Of a stretch of 7,063 nucleotides of DNA, positions 1-5,240 are shown one piece after another. The notes beneath the pieces are model-generated. The model saw only the letters and a program-made list of their open reading frames with translations, was not told the origin of the DNA and searched no databases. The stretch spans positions 1-7,063 of the forward strand of contig JBFMAI010000018.1 of the NCBI GenBank assembly GCA_040755725.1. Direction: 5' to 3'. Made by a program: the position numbers and the translations under genes. The DNA is from JBFMAI01 sp040755725 (lineage in GTDB: Bacteria > Planctomycetota > Phycisphaerae > UBA1845 > Fen-1342). The first letter of the stretch is position 1. Every line of letters begins with the position of its first letter.

Positions 1-161
1 CGACGCGTGATGTGCTCCCGCCGACCGGCCCACCTTACACCCTCTCCATTCGCCAACAGCCCACACGGTTCCACCTCGTTCAGGCTGCTGACCTGCGCCG
101 GAGCCCCACCATGGACCCCGCACCATTAGCAATGTCTCATAATCCAGCCAAAGTGAAATGA
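1..161 (+). CDS. possible 3' end of a gene cut by the window edge
   Basis: The frame that begins at base 3 is open from the window edge to a TGA at 159-161, giving 52 residues. They include the protein-like stretch RFHLVQAADLRRSPT and end in NPAKVK. I recognise no domain. Support is limited to the open frame, moderately GC-rich third positions, and the stop overlapping a downstream ATG in an ATGA arrangement, which is typical of coupled genes. Frame 1 is also open, but only to a TAG at about base 127, so the frame choice is not secure. This could be the C-terminus of an unidentified protein or chance. Confidence 0.35.
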   Translation, partial: TRDVLPPTGPPYTLSIRQQPTRFHLVQAADLRRSPTMDPAPLAMSHNPAKVK

Positions 162-484
162 ACCCCGGCCTTCGCCTGTATCGCCCGATAACGACTCACC
201 ACGTCGGCGTGACAACTCGCCCCGCTGCCGAACCCTTCGAAGGCGAGTTGAAACTGGTGCAGGTCGCGCAACTCCACGCACGGCAGAATGAGCATCCGAC
301 GTTGGCCGACCAGCTCGACCCTCCCCCAACTCCCATCTGTGACGGAGGGAAGTTCAGCGGTTGTTGCCGTTCACTCAGCCCGCGGCGGCGGCGCGGCGGT
401 GCGTATCTGCCCCTTGACAGGGGCACGGCGCGCCGGCGCAATGGCTTCGCGGGGCCGGGACCGCTGACGCCGGTGGGCATATGA
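158..484 (+). CDS. weakly supported small ORF, hypothetical
   Basis: This 108-residue frame starts at an ATG whose last two bases are part of the TGA that closes the preceding frame (ATGA overlap). The first 60 or so residues, including GELKLVQVAQLHARQ, have codon use similar to real genes here. After residue 55 the frame runs into a repeat-like stretch (318-349) and then an Arg/Gly/Pro-rich tail that looks like translated non-coding DNA. The tail may have replaced an earlier C-terminus. I do not recognise the protein and see no signal peptide or membrane segment. A short KLVQVAQL segment resembles HLVQAADL in the preceding frame, perhaps by chance. Confidence 0.25.
   Translation: MNPGLRLYRPITTHHVGVTTRPAAEPFEGELKLVQVAQLHARQNEHPTLADQLDPPPTPICDGGKFSGCCRSLSPRRRRGGAYLPLDRGTARRRNGFAGPGPLTPVGI
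318..349. repeat. short C-rich/G-rich inverted repeat (shares 13 bp with 1093-1105)
   Basis: The 13-mer ACCCTCCCCCAAC at 318-330 occurs again exactly at 1093-1105. Here CCCTCC (319-324) can pair with GGAGGG (344-349) across a 19-nt loop. Both copies have a C-rich arm followed by a G-rich arm, so they are probably diverged members of one small dispersed element. No T-run follows, so it is not a typical intrinsic terminator. Confidence 0.4.
408..442 (+). promoter_or_regulatory. possible sigma70-type promoter within a hairpin, upstream of the STAS gene
   Basis: An exact TTGACA (-35 consensus) lies at 414-419. Seventeen bases later, CGCAAT (437-442) matches the -10 consensus at only its last three positions. 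TTGACA is also the loop of a perfect 6-bp hairpin, TGCCCC (408-413) with GGGGCA (420-425), so it could be a regulatory stem or coincidence. It would drive the STAS gene about 90 bases downstream. The weak -10 keeps confidence low. Confidence 0.22.
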
Positions 485-522
485 GTCGGCGCAGTGCGGG
501 CCGGCCGGTGCCTCCGCTATCA

Positions 523-526
523 GGGA
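523..526 (+). promoter_or_regulatory. ribosome binding site that favours the GTG start at 534
   Basis: GGAG lies 7 nt before GTG 534 and 13 nt before ATG 540. The spacing favours the non-ATG start for the STAS protein. Confidence 0.5.
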
Positions 527-533
527 GTCGGTT

Positions 534-875
534 GTGGAAATGCCGTTGGACTTGTCGCCGCTGCAACTGGAGCGCCAGGGCGATTGCCTGCACATCACGT
601 TGTCGCCGACGGGAGACATGCTGCCTGAGTTGCCGGCCGACTACGACCGCGTGCTGGCGGACCAGCTCCACCCGTTGCTCAGCGCCGACTTGCGCCGCGT
701 GCTGGCGGACCTGCAAAACGCCGCCGCCATCAGCAGTCGCCAACTGGGGGCGTTGATCGCCGTGCAACGGGTCCTGCGGCCGCGGTTCGGGGCGTTGCCG
801 CTGTGCGGGGTGAGCGACGGCGTGCGGCGGCTGCTAGCGCTGACGCGCACCGACGAGCTGTTTCGACTGTCTTGA
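534..875 (+). CDS. STAS-domain protein, anti-sigma-factor antagonist-like
   Basis: The 113-residue product is about the length of a single STAS domain, the fold of SpoIIAA/RsbV-type anti-anti-sigma factors. These bind a partner kinase or anti-sigma factor and are controlled by serine phosphorylation. Residues 57-75 (LADLQNAAAISSRQLGALI) match the strand-loop-helix that carries the phosphorylatable serine, here S67 or S68. The usual Asp before the serines is replaced by Ile. Residues 88-113 form the final strand and helix, LALTRTDELFRLS. The start is GTG 534, because GGAG at 523-526 is 7 nt upstream of it; the in-frame ATG at 540 would leave 13 nt. No kinase or anti-sigma gene is adjacent, so the partner is unknown. 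Cytosolic. Confidence 0.8.
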   Translation: MEMPLDLSPLQLERQGDCLHITLSPTGDMLPELPADYDRVLADQLHPLLSADLRRVLADLQNAAAISSRQLGALIAVQRVLRPRFGALPLCGVSDGVRRLLALTRTDELFRLS

Positions 876-969
876 GGTACGGGGCGACGCGGAGGGCCGA
901 CACATGAGGCCATTCCGAAGCCGGGCGCTACAGGGACTGCCTCACCGTGCGCGATTCGGCGGCACTGGT

Positions 970-1033
970 GGGGAGGGCGAACCTCCCGGCGAGCCGTGGC
1001 TCGGCAGTCCCGGCGCGCCGGGATCGCCCTCCC
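970..1033 (+). repeat. dispersed multi-stem palindromic element, copy 1
   Basis: Bases 970-1031 match the reverse complement of 3421-3482 at about 55 of 62 positions by hand alignment. This copy has three nested stems. The outer one is 10 bp and perfect, GGGAGGGCGA (971-980) with TCGCCCTCCC (1024-1033). Inside are CGAGCC-GT-GGCTCG (990-1003) and the perfect palindrome CCCGGCGCGCCGGG (1009-1022). The shape recalls REP/BIME-like extragenic palindromes: non-coding, present in several copies and located after a gene end. It could form a branched RNA structure that protects or terminates the STAS transcript; that role is inferred. Confidence 0.75.
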
Positions 1034-1092
1034 GCGCCGCGTGTTCGCACACGGTCATTTAGAGAATCGTGACGGCAACAGCGAGAAACTCT

Positions 1093-1134
1093 ACCCTCCC
1101 CCAACCCCTCCCGAAGAGGGCGGGGGGTTAAGGG
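1093..1134 (+). repeat. imperfect inverted repeat covering the upstream region of the DUF2892 gene
   Basis: AACCCCTCCC (1103-1112) faces GGGCGGGGGGTT (1118-1129) across a 5-nt loop, giving a strong GC hairpin with one mismatch or bulge. Its first 13 bases repeat those at 318-330. The G-rich arm continues into AAGGGA (1130-1135), which is positioned as the ribosome binding site of the gene starting at 1143. The element may therefore supply or mask that site. Confidence 0.5.
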
Positions 1135-1142
1135 ACAGCATC

Positions 1143-1385
1143 ATGTGCATGGAGCGCTACATCCGGTTGATCGCGGGCACATTCGTCCTGGCCAGCCTGG
1201 CCCTGGCGCGCTGGCACAGCCCCTACTGGCTGCTGTTCACCGCGTTCGTCGGGCTGAACCTCTTTCAGTCCGCTCTGACGCGCTGGTGCCTGATGGAGGA
1301 CATCCTCGCCAAGCTCGGCGTGCCGCCGTGCCGGCACGACGGGGCGGCGAAGACGCCGGCCGGTCAGTCAGACAGCGGACGATAG
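1143..1385 (+). CDS. small DUF2892/YgaP-like inner membrane protein
   Basis: The 80-residue product has two membrane segments, roughly residues 7-23 (IRLIAGTFVLASLALAR) and 28-45 (YWLLFTAFVGLNLFQSAL). A short tail TRWCLMEDILAKLGV follows. This pattern (ER-RLIAG-- then LL-AFVGLN--QS--T--C--E-IL-KLG) is that of the DUF2892 domain, the membrane part of the E. coli rhodanese YgaP. Here there is no rhodanese domain, which is common for stand-alone members, and their function is not established. The start is ATG 1143, with AAGGGA 7 nt upstream; ATG 1149 is an alternative. Its last 22 bases overlap the 3' end of mqnE on the opposite strand, so the two genes converge. The tail after residue 63 is polar and probably unconserved. 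Confidence 0.8.
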   Translation: MCMERYIRLIAGTFVLASLALARWHSPYWLLFTAFVGLNLFQSALTRWCLMEDILAKLGVPPCRHDGAAKTPAGQSDSGR

Positions 1386-2587
1386 AGCGAATCGCGGCGG
1401 ACGGGCCGGCCGCCGGCCTCGCGGATGAGGCGGCGAATCTCGGGGACGGTCAGCTCCTGGCGGTTGGTGCCGCGGCCCTCACGTTTGGTGATGTCGTACC
1501 AGACGACGGTGCCGTCAAAATCGTCCACGCCCCAGCTCAACGCCACCTGGGCCAGCTTCGGGGAGTGCATGATCCAGAACGACTTGATGTGGGGGATGTT
1601 GTCGAGCATCAGCCGGCTGACGGCGAGCGTGCGCAGATCATCCAGCCCGGTCGGGCCGGGCAAGTGCGCTAGCGCGCTGCCGTCGGGGATGAAGGAAAGG
1701 GGCACGAAGCACTGAAATGCAGAATGATGAATGCAGAATGCAGAAAGGGCACCCGCCGCGGCGGCCCCCTCCTTCTTCCTGCATTGGCAATTGTGAATTC
1801 GCGCCAGCGATTCGTCCTGATGCTCTCGCAACCGGAGCATGTGGTCGACCCGCTCCTCGACCGACTCGATGTGCCCGTAAAGCATGGTCGCGTTGGAGGG
1901 GATGCCCAGCTCGTGGGCCGTGCGGTGGACGTCGAACCAGTGGGCCGCACCGACCTTGTGGCGAAACGCCTCGTCATGGACGCGGTCGTCGAAAATCTCC
2001 GCCCCGCCGCCGGGGAGGCTGTCCAGCCCCGCCTCACGCAGCGCGGTCAGCACCTCGGCCACGCTCCGCCGCGGCCGGCTGACGCGGGTGAAATGAACGA
2101 TCTCGATGGCGGTGAACGCCTTGAGGTGGACCGCGGGGCAACGAACCTTGATCGCCCGGCACAGGTCGGTGTAGTAGTCGAACGGCAGCTTGGGGTGCAG
2201 CCCGCCGACCACGTGAATCTCGGTGGCCCCGTGTGCGACCGCCTCGGCGGCCTGGGACACGATCTCGTCGATCGACTGCTCGTACCCGCCGTCCGCGGTC
2301 CCGCCGGCCACCGCGTACGGCCGATAGAACGAGCAGAACTTGCAGCGCAGGACGCAGTAGTTGGTGTAATTGATGTGGCGGTTGATGACGTAGTATGTGC
2401 GGCGACCGTGCAGGCGTCGGCGGACGAGGTCGGCCAACTCGCCGAGCGTGAACAGGTCGCGGGTGCGGAACAGCCGCAGGCCGTCGTCGCGGTCCAGCCG
2501 CTGTCCGGCCGCCACCTTGGCCCGGATCGGTTCCAGGGCGGGATCGAGCGGTGTCGGCCGGGTGTCGGTTATCGTGTTCCGCGGCAT
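1364..2587 (-). CDS. mqnE: aminodeoxyfutalosine synthase (MqnE), radical SAM enzyme with an in-frame insert
   Basis: MqnE adds a carbon radical derived from 3-[(1-carboxyvinyl)oxy]benzoate to S-adenosylmethionine chemistry, producing aminodeoxyfutalosine in the futalosine route to menaquinone. The product has 407 residues from ATG 2587. The radical SAM cysteines are C78, C82 and C85 in NYCVLRCKFCSFYR, following HINYTN. Family signatures follow: GGLHPKLPFDYY (128-139), KAFTAIEI (156-163), GGGAEIFDDRV (193-203), RTAHELGIPSNATMLYGHIE (about 222-241) and DNIPHIKSFWIM (329-340). These fit MqnE better than the related MqnC. Residues about 264-291 are an insert with no counterpart in the family, encoded by the heptad-repeat element at 1716-1799. 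Without it the length is about 380, normal for MqnE. A TTG start at 2632 would add 15 unlikely residues. No other mqn gene is adjacent. Cytosolic. Confidence 0.92.
   Translation of the reverse strand: MPRNTITDTRPTPLDPALEPIRAKVAAGQRLDRDDGLRLFRTRDLFTLGELADLVRRRLHGRRTYYVINRHINYTNYCVLRCKFCSFYRPYAVAGGTADGGYEQSIDEIVSQAAEAVAHGATEIHVVGGLHPKLPFDYYTDLCRAIKVRCPAVHLKAFTAIEIVHFTRVSRPRRSVAEVLTALREAGLDSLPGGGAEIFDDRVHDEAFRHKVGAAHWFDVHRTAHELGIPSNATMLYGHIESVEERVDHMLRLREHQDESLARIHNCQCRKKEGAAAAGALSAFCIHHSAFQCFVPLSFIPDGSALAHLPGPTGLDDLRTLAVSRLMLDNIPHIKSFWIMHSPKLAQVALSWGVDDFDGTVVWYDITKREGRGTNRQELTVPEIRRLIREAGGRPVRRDSLYRPLSD
1716..1799. repeat. 84-bp heptad-repeat palindromic element inserted in frame in mqnE
   Basis: On + the left arm is four 7-mers: AATGCAG, AATGATG, AATGCAG, AATGCAG (1716-1743). 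The right arm, read on -, is three related 7-mers: AATTCAC, AATTGCC, AATGCAG (1799-1779). Between them is a 35-bp core with the perfect palindrome CCGCCGCGGCGG (1753-1764). The arms pair over about AATGCAGAA/TTCCTGCATT. The total length is divisible by three, and the inserted codons have no stop on -, reading HNCQCRKKEG, an Ala/Gly run, then LSAFCIHHSAF. AT-rich arms inside a GC-rich gene mark it as foreign. It encodes no transposase, so it resembles a non-autonomous mobile or palindromic element. Confidence 0.7.
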
Positions 2588-2799
2588 GCGCGGCCTGTCT
2601 TCGGCGCCCGCCTGATCGAGAGCAGCTCTCAAAGCCCCGCACGCCGGTACGGGGCCCGGCGGCCCGCCACTCGCGTGGCGGGTTCGGTTAGCGGGCCTAA
2701 TATCTTATGCCGCGCCGCCTGGCCGGGAATCGAGCGGCGAAGACGGCGGTTAGAAAAAACGCGTCGCCGTGCGGTGACGCTCAAGACCGGGAGTTCCGT
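2588..2799. promoter_or_regulatory. divergent intergenic region between mqnE and the anchor/thioredoxin genes
   Basis: Both neighbouring genes start outward from this 212-bp gap, so it should hold promoters for both strands. TAATAT (2698-2703, +) and TAAGAT (complement of 2702-2707, -) are the only -10-like sites I see. Neither has a good -35 box, so no promoter is assigned. A perfect 8-bp hairpin, CCCGCCAC-TCGC-GTGGCGGG, occupies 2663-2682 and would be in the mqnE leader if the - promoter is used. A second hairpin lies at 2761-2780. Confidence 0.5.
2754..2780 (-). terminator. possible intrinsic terminator on -, or 5' leader hairpin on +
   Basis: GCGTCGCC (2761-2768) and GGTGACGC (2773-2780) form an 8-bp stem with loop GTGC; on + it contains one G-U pair. 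Read on -, the stem is followed by G and six T (complement of 2754-2759), as in an intrinsic terminator, but the G-U pair becomes an A-C mismatch. On - it could stop antisense transcription before mqnE or attenuate a long mqnE leader. On + it sits 19 nt before the start codon at 2800. Confidence 0.3.
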
Positions 2800-2880
2800 A
2801 TGAAATACGTTTGGCCGATTGTCTTCGGGATTGCGGTAGTGGCCTACGGGTACTTCAGCCTCACCGGCCGTTCGCGGTGA
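2800..2880 (+). CDS. 26-residue membrane-anchor peptide in frame with the downstream thioredoxin gene
   Basis: GGGAG (2789-2793) lies 6 nt before ATG 2800, an ideal ribosome binding site. The peptide begins MKYVWPIVFGIAVVAYGYF and ends SLTGRSR. It has one Lys, one hydrophobic segment of about 17 residues and a basic end, like the N-terminal signal anchor of a periplasm-facing protein. The TGA at 2878-2880 closes it. The same frame then continues open directly into the thioredoxin domain through a Gly/Pro/Ala-rich linker. The simplest reading is that this was the anchor of one membrane-bound TlpA-like protein, now interrupted by a stop codon. It might instead be an independent small membrane protein translated ahead of the thioredoxin. 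A sequencing error is also possible. Confidence 0.6.
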   Translation: MKYVWPIVFGIAVVAYGYFSLTGRSR

Positions 2881-2883
2881 GGG

Positions 2884-3354
2884 GTGCCGGCCCCCGCGCT
2901 CGGTCCGAAGCGCACGATGAGCGGAGTTCCACAGGCGCCGGCCTTCAGCGCGACGACGCTGACCGGGCGGACCGTCCGCTTTCCCGACGATTTCAAGGGC
3001 AAGCTGGTTCTACTCGATTTCTGGGCCACCTGGTGCCTGCCCTGCCGGCAGGAGGTTCCCCATCTCCGCGCCGCCCGTGAGCAGTTCGGCCCGCGCGGCT
3101 TCGAGGTCCTCGGGGTCGCCCTGGACACCGGGGCCGCGTCGCTGGTTCAGCGCTTCGTCACGCAGAATGAGATGACGTGGGAGCAAATCCACCAGGACGC
3201 CGGGAACATCGCCGAGCGTTACGGCGTGACGGCCATCCCCGCCCCGTTTCTGATCGACGGCGACACGGGGGAGATCCTGGCCCACGGCGATGAGCTGCTC
3301 GGCAAGTCGCTCGCCGCGACCATTGCGAAACACCTGAAGCCCCCGCCGGGCTGA
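2884..3354 (+). CDS. TlpA/ResA-like thioredoxin-fold thiol-disulfide oxidoreductase, probably lacking its anchor
   Basis: TlpA-like proteins act outside the cytoplasm, reducing or exchanging disulfides, for example in cytochrome maturation. Numbered from GTG 2884, the product has 156 residues. It contains the opening APAFSATTLTGRTVRFPDDF (about 19-38), then KGKLVLLDFWATWCLPC with active-site C51 and C54. Next come the VLGVALDTG segment and AIPAPFLIDGDTGEI, which carries the probable cis-proline. The active site CLPC differs from the thioredoxin CGPC. GTG 2884 follows the TGA at 2880 by 3 nt, and ATG 2917 begins just before the conserved domain; neither has a good Shine-Dalgarno spacing, so start choice is uncertain and translation may depend on reinitiation. 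Without an upstream anchor or signal the domain would remain cytosolic. It is transcribed away from mqnE and towards the sensor-kinase gene. Confidence 0.85.
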   Translation: MPAPALGPKRTMSGVPQAPAFSATTLTGRTVRFPDDFKGKLVLLDFWATWCLPCRQEVPHLRAAREQFGPRGFEVLGVALDTGAASLVQRFVTQNEMTWEQIHQDAGNIAERYGVTAIPAPFLIDGDTGEILAHGDELLGKSLAATIAKHLKPPPG

Positions 3355-3511
3355 TGCGACCGGGGCCGTGATCGGCGGGGGCGCTCGGACCAAATCACCT
3401 TCCGCGAGCGTGCAGCACGCGAGATCGATCTCGGCGCGCCGGGACTGCCGAGCCGCGGCCCGCCGGGAGGCTCGCGCTCCCCGCTTGCGCCGCCGAATTG
3501 CGTCCGGTGAT
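3355..3511. other. intergenic gap between convergent genes
   Basis: The thioredoxin gene on + and the hybrid kinase gene on - end here facing each other. The only structure I see is the repeat copy at 3421-3482. No intrinsic terminator with a T-run is visible, so the element may be where transcription from both sides stops; that is inferred. Confidence 0.6.
3421..3482 (-). repeat. dispersed palindromic element, copy 2 (inverted relative to copy 1)
   Basis: Read on -, it matches 970-1031 at about 55 of 62 positions. The two inner stem regions are kept: GAGCC/GGCTC becomes GGCC-GC-GGCTC, and CCCGGCGCGCCGGG becomes CCCGGCGCGCCGAG. The 10-bp outer stem of copy 1 is largely lost. Relative to the gene ending next to it on the same strand (the kinase on -), it has the same orientation as copy 1 has to the STAS gene. 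Confidence 0.75.
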
Positions 3512-5200
3512 TCAGCGGGACGTAGGAAACTCGGAGGAAGCGTCCGCGAGCGCGTCGCTGGGCCGGCGCAGCAGTTCGCACACTTTCGCGGTCAACGCCG
3601 CGCGCGTGAAGGGTTTGGACAAGAACGCCGCTCCCGGCGGCAGGGGTTCCACGGTGCCGAACACGCCCCGCGCACAGCCCGAAATGCATAGCACCGGCAG
3701 CCGACCGACCCGGTGGGCCACCTGCCGCGCCAGCTCACAACCGCTCATGCCGGGCATCACCACGTCGGTGATGAGCAGGCTCAACGCGTCGCCCTGTGCT
3801 CGGCACAACGCCAACGCCGTGTGGCCGTCGGTCGCCGTCAGCACGTTGTAGCCTTCGGCAACGAGGATTTCGCGCGTGACTTCGCGGACCTCCTCTTCAT
3901 CCTCGACGAGCAGGATGGTGCGCGACGCGGCGCGACGCGACACCGGGACCGTGTGGACCGGCTCGGAATCCGGCTGGTCGGCGACCTGCGGGAGGTAGAC
4001 CTCGAACGTCGTGCCCCGCCCGGGCACGCTGTGGGCGACAATACGACCGCCATGCTGATGCACGATGCCGCGCGCGGTGGCCAGACCGAGCCCTGTCCCA
4101 TCGCCGACCCCTTTCGTGGTGAAGAACGGCTCGAACAAACGGGCACGCGTCGCCGCATCCATGCCGCGACCGGTGTCGTGCACGGACAACACGACGTAGC
4201 GCCCCGGCCCGACGGGTGCGCCGCCGGCATCCGCGGCGGTGCGCAGTTCGACCGTAGCGGTTTTGAGGGTCAGCGTGCCGCCGCCGGACATCGCGTCGCG
4301 CGCGTTCAAAACAAGGTTCGTCAGCAGTTGGTCCATCAGCTCGGGATCGACCCGCACGTGGGCGCCACCGTGGGTCAGTCGCTGCTGCACCGCAATCCGC
4401 GGCCCGAGCGTTTCCCGAAACCGGTCCAGCGTTGCCCGGACCACCTCGTTCAGATCGAGGGTCCGCGGCCGCGCGACGTGCCGGCCACCGACCGCCAGCA
4501 GTCCACGGACGAGGACCGCGGCCCGCTGGGCCGCCTTCTGAATCCGCCCCGTTTGCACGCGGAGGGCCGGGGGCGCCTGGCGGCCCAGGGTTTCGCTGGC
4601 GGCGAGGATGGTCGTCAGCAGGTTGTTGAACTCGTGCGCAACGCCGCCGGCCAGTTGCCCGAGGGCCTGCATCTTCTGCGACTCACGGAGCTGCGTCTCC
4701 AACGCGACCTCGCGGGTCACGTCCCGTTTGGCCGCGACGTACTTCGTGGTGCGACCGTGGAGGTCACGAATCGGCGAGATCGAGGCTTCCTCGTGGTACA
4801 GCCGGCCGTCCTTGCGGCGATTGATGAACCGCCCACGCCAGGTCTCACCCCGCCGCAGCGTTTCCCACAGCTCCCGATAGAACGTCGCGTCGTGCGACCC
4901 GCTTTTCAGCAAGCGCGGATTCTGACCGTAGAGCTCGGCCCGAGTGTAGCCGCACATGCGCTCGAAAGCGGGGTTAACGTACTCGATGCGGCCGTCGAGC
5001 CCGGTGATGACCAGTCCCTCCGCCAGGTGCTCGACGGCCACGGCCAGCGCCGCCGCCCATTCCGTCGTCACGTCGCCCGACGCGACCACGGGGCCAGGCG
5101 GGAACGCCGAGGGTTGCGGTGCCCGCACCGGGGGCGCCGGCGCCGCAAGCGGAGTTGGCGCGTCCGAGTTCGCGGCGCGCTCACGAGCTGCCTGTGTCAT
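3512..5200 (-). CDS. hybrid sensor histidine kinase: PAS-HisKA-HATPase-receiver
   Basis: The product is a 562-residue kinase from ATG 5200. Domains in order are: a polar Ala/Pro-rich N-terminus (1-45); PAS (about 48-165, with VNPAFERMCGY and a C-terminal KYVAAKRDVT); HisKA with phospho-acceptor H189 in LAGGVAHEFNN; HATPase_c with the N box around N299 in NLVLNARDAM, DTGRGM at 342-347, FEPFFTTKG at 356-364 and GTGLGLA at 368-374; and a receiver with acidic residues in LLVEDEEE, phospho-Asp D479 in LLITDVVMPGMSG, S507 and K529. No membrane segment is present, so it should be cytosolic and sense a signal through PAS. The signal and output target are unknown; a C-terminal receiver usually passes phosphate to a separate Hpt protein. 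It starts 40 nt after the hydrolase stop on the same strand and is probably co-transcribed. The frame extends upstream to 5314, but that part overlaps the hydrolase and is not used. No clear Shine-Dalgarno is seen. Confidence 0.93.
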   Translation of the reverse strand: MTQAARERAANSDAPTPLAAPAPPVRAPQPSAFPPGPVVASGDVTTEWAAALAVAVEHLAEGLVITGLDGRIEYVNPAFERMCGYTRAELYGQNPRLLKSGSHDATFYRELWETLRRGETWRGRFINRRKDGRLYHEEASISPIRDLHGRTTKYVAAKRDVTREVALETQLRESQKMQALGQLAGGVAHEFNNLLTTILAASETLGRQAPPALRVQTGRIQKAAQRAAVLVRGLLAVGGRHVARPRTLDLNEVVRATLDRFRETLGPRIAVQQRLTHGGAHVRVDPELMDQLLTNLVLNARDAMSGGGTLTLKTATVELRTAADAGGAPVGPGRYVVLSVHDTGRGMDAATRARLFEPFFTTKGVGDGTGLGLATARGIVHQHGGRIVAHSVPGRGTTFEVYLPQVADQPDSEPVHTVPVSRRAASRTILLVEDEEEVREVTREILVAEGYNVLTATDGHTALALCRAQGDALSLLITDVVMPGMSGCELARQVAHRVGRLPVLCISGCARGVFGTVEPLPPGAAFLSKPFTRAALTAKVCELLRRPSDALADASSEFPTSR

Positions 5201-5240
5201 ACGCTGCCACTCACGAAGCCCACCGGCTCGGCCCACGTTC

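Larger units (their letters stand above)
876..1142. other. repeat-rich intergenic region without a gene
   Basis: This is the gap between the STAS gene and the DUF2892 gene, both on +. I see no supported reading frame. It contains a multi-stem palindromic element (970-1033) and a C-rich/G-rich inverted repeat (1093-1134) that runs up to the next gene's ribosome binding site. Bases 876-969 hold nothing recognisable. Confidence 0.7.

Noticed and set aside
1716..1743. Simple microsatellite caused by slippage
   Set aside because: The heptads recur in inverted orientation at 1779-1799 around a palindromic core, which slippage alone would not produce.
2663..2682. Intrinsic terminator at the 8-bp hairpin between divergent genes
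   Set aside because: No T-run follows on either strand, and it lies upstream of both genes rather than after a gene end.
1724..2803. Long open frame on + across mqnE
   Set aside because: It lies opposite the mqnE codons, whose protein carries all family motifs. High GC content opens antisense frames, and this one has no recognisable domain.
2878..2895. Selenocysteine insertion at the TGA
   Set aside because: The following stem is only 4 bp and lacks a recognisable bacterial SECIS shape. The position lies in a linker, not at the redox site, which already has both cysteines.
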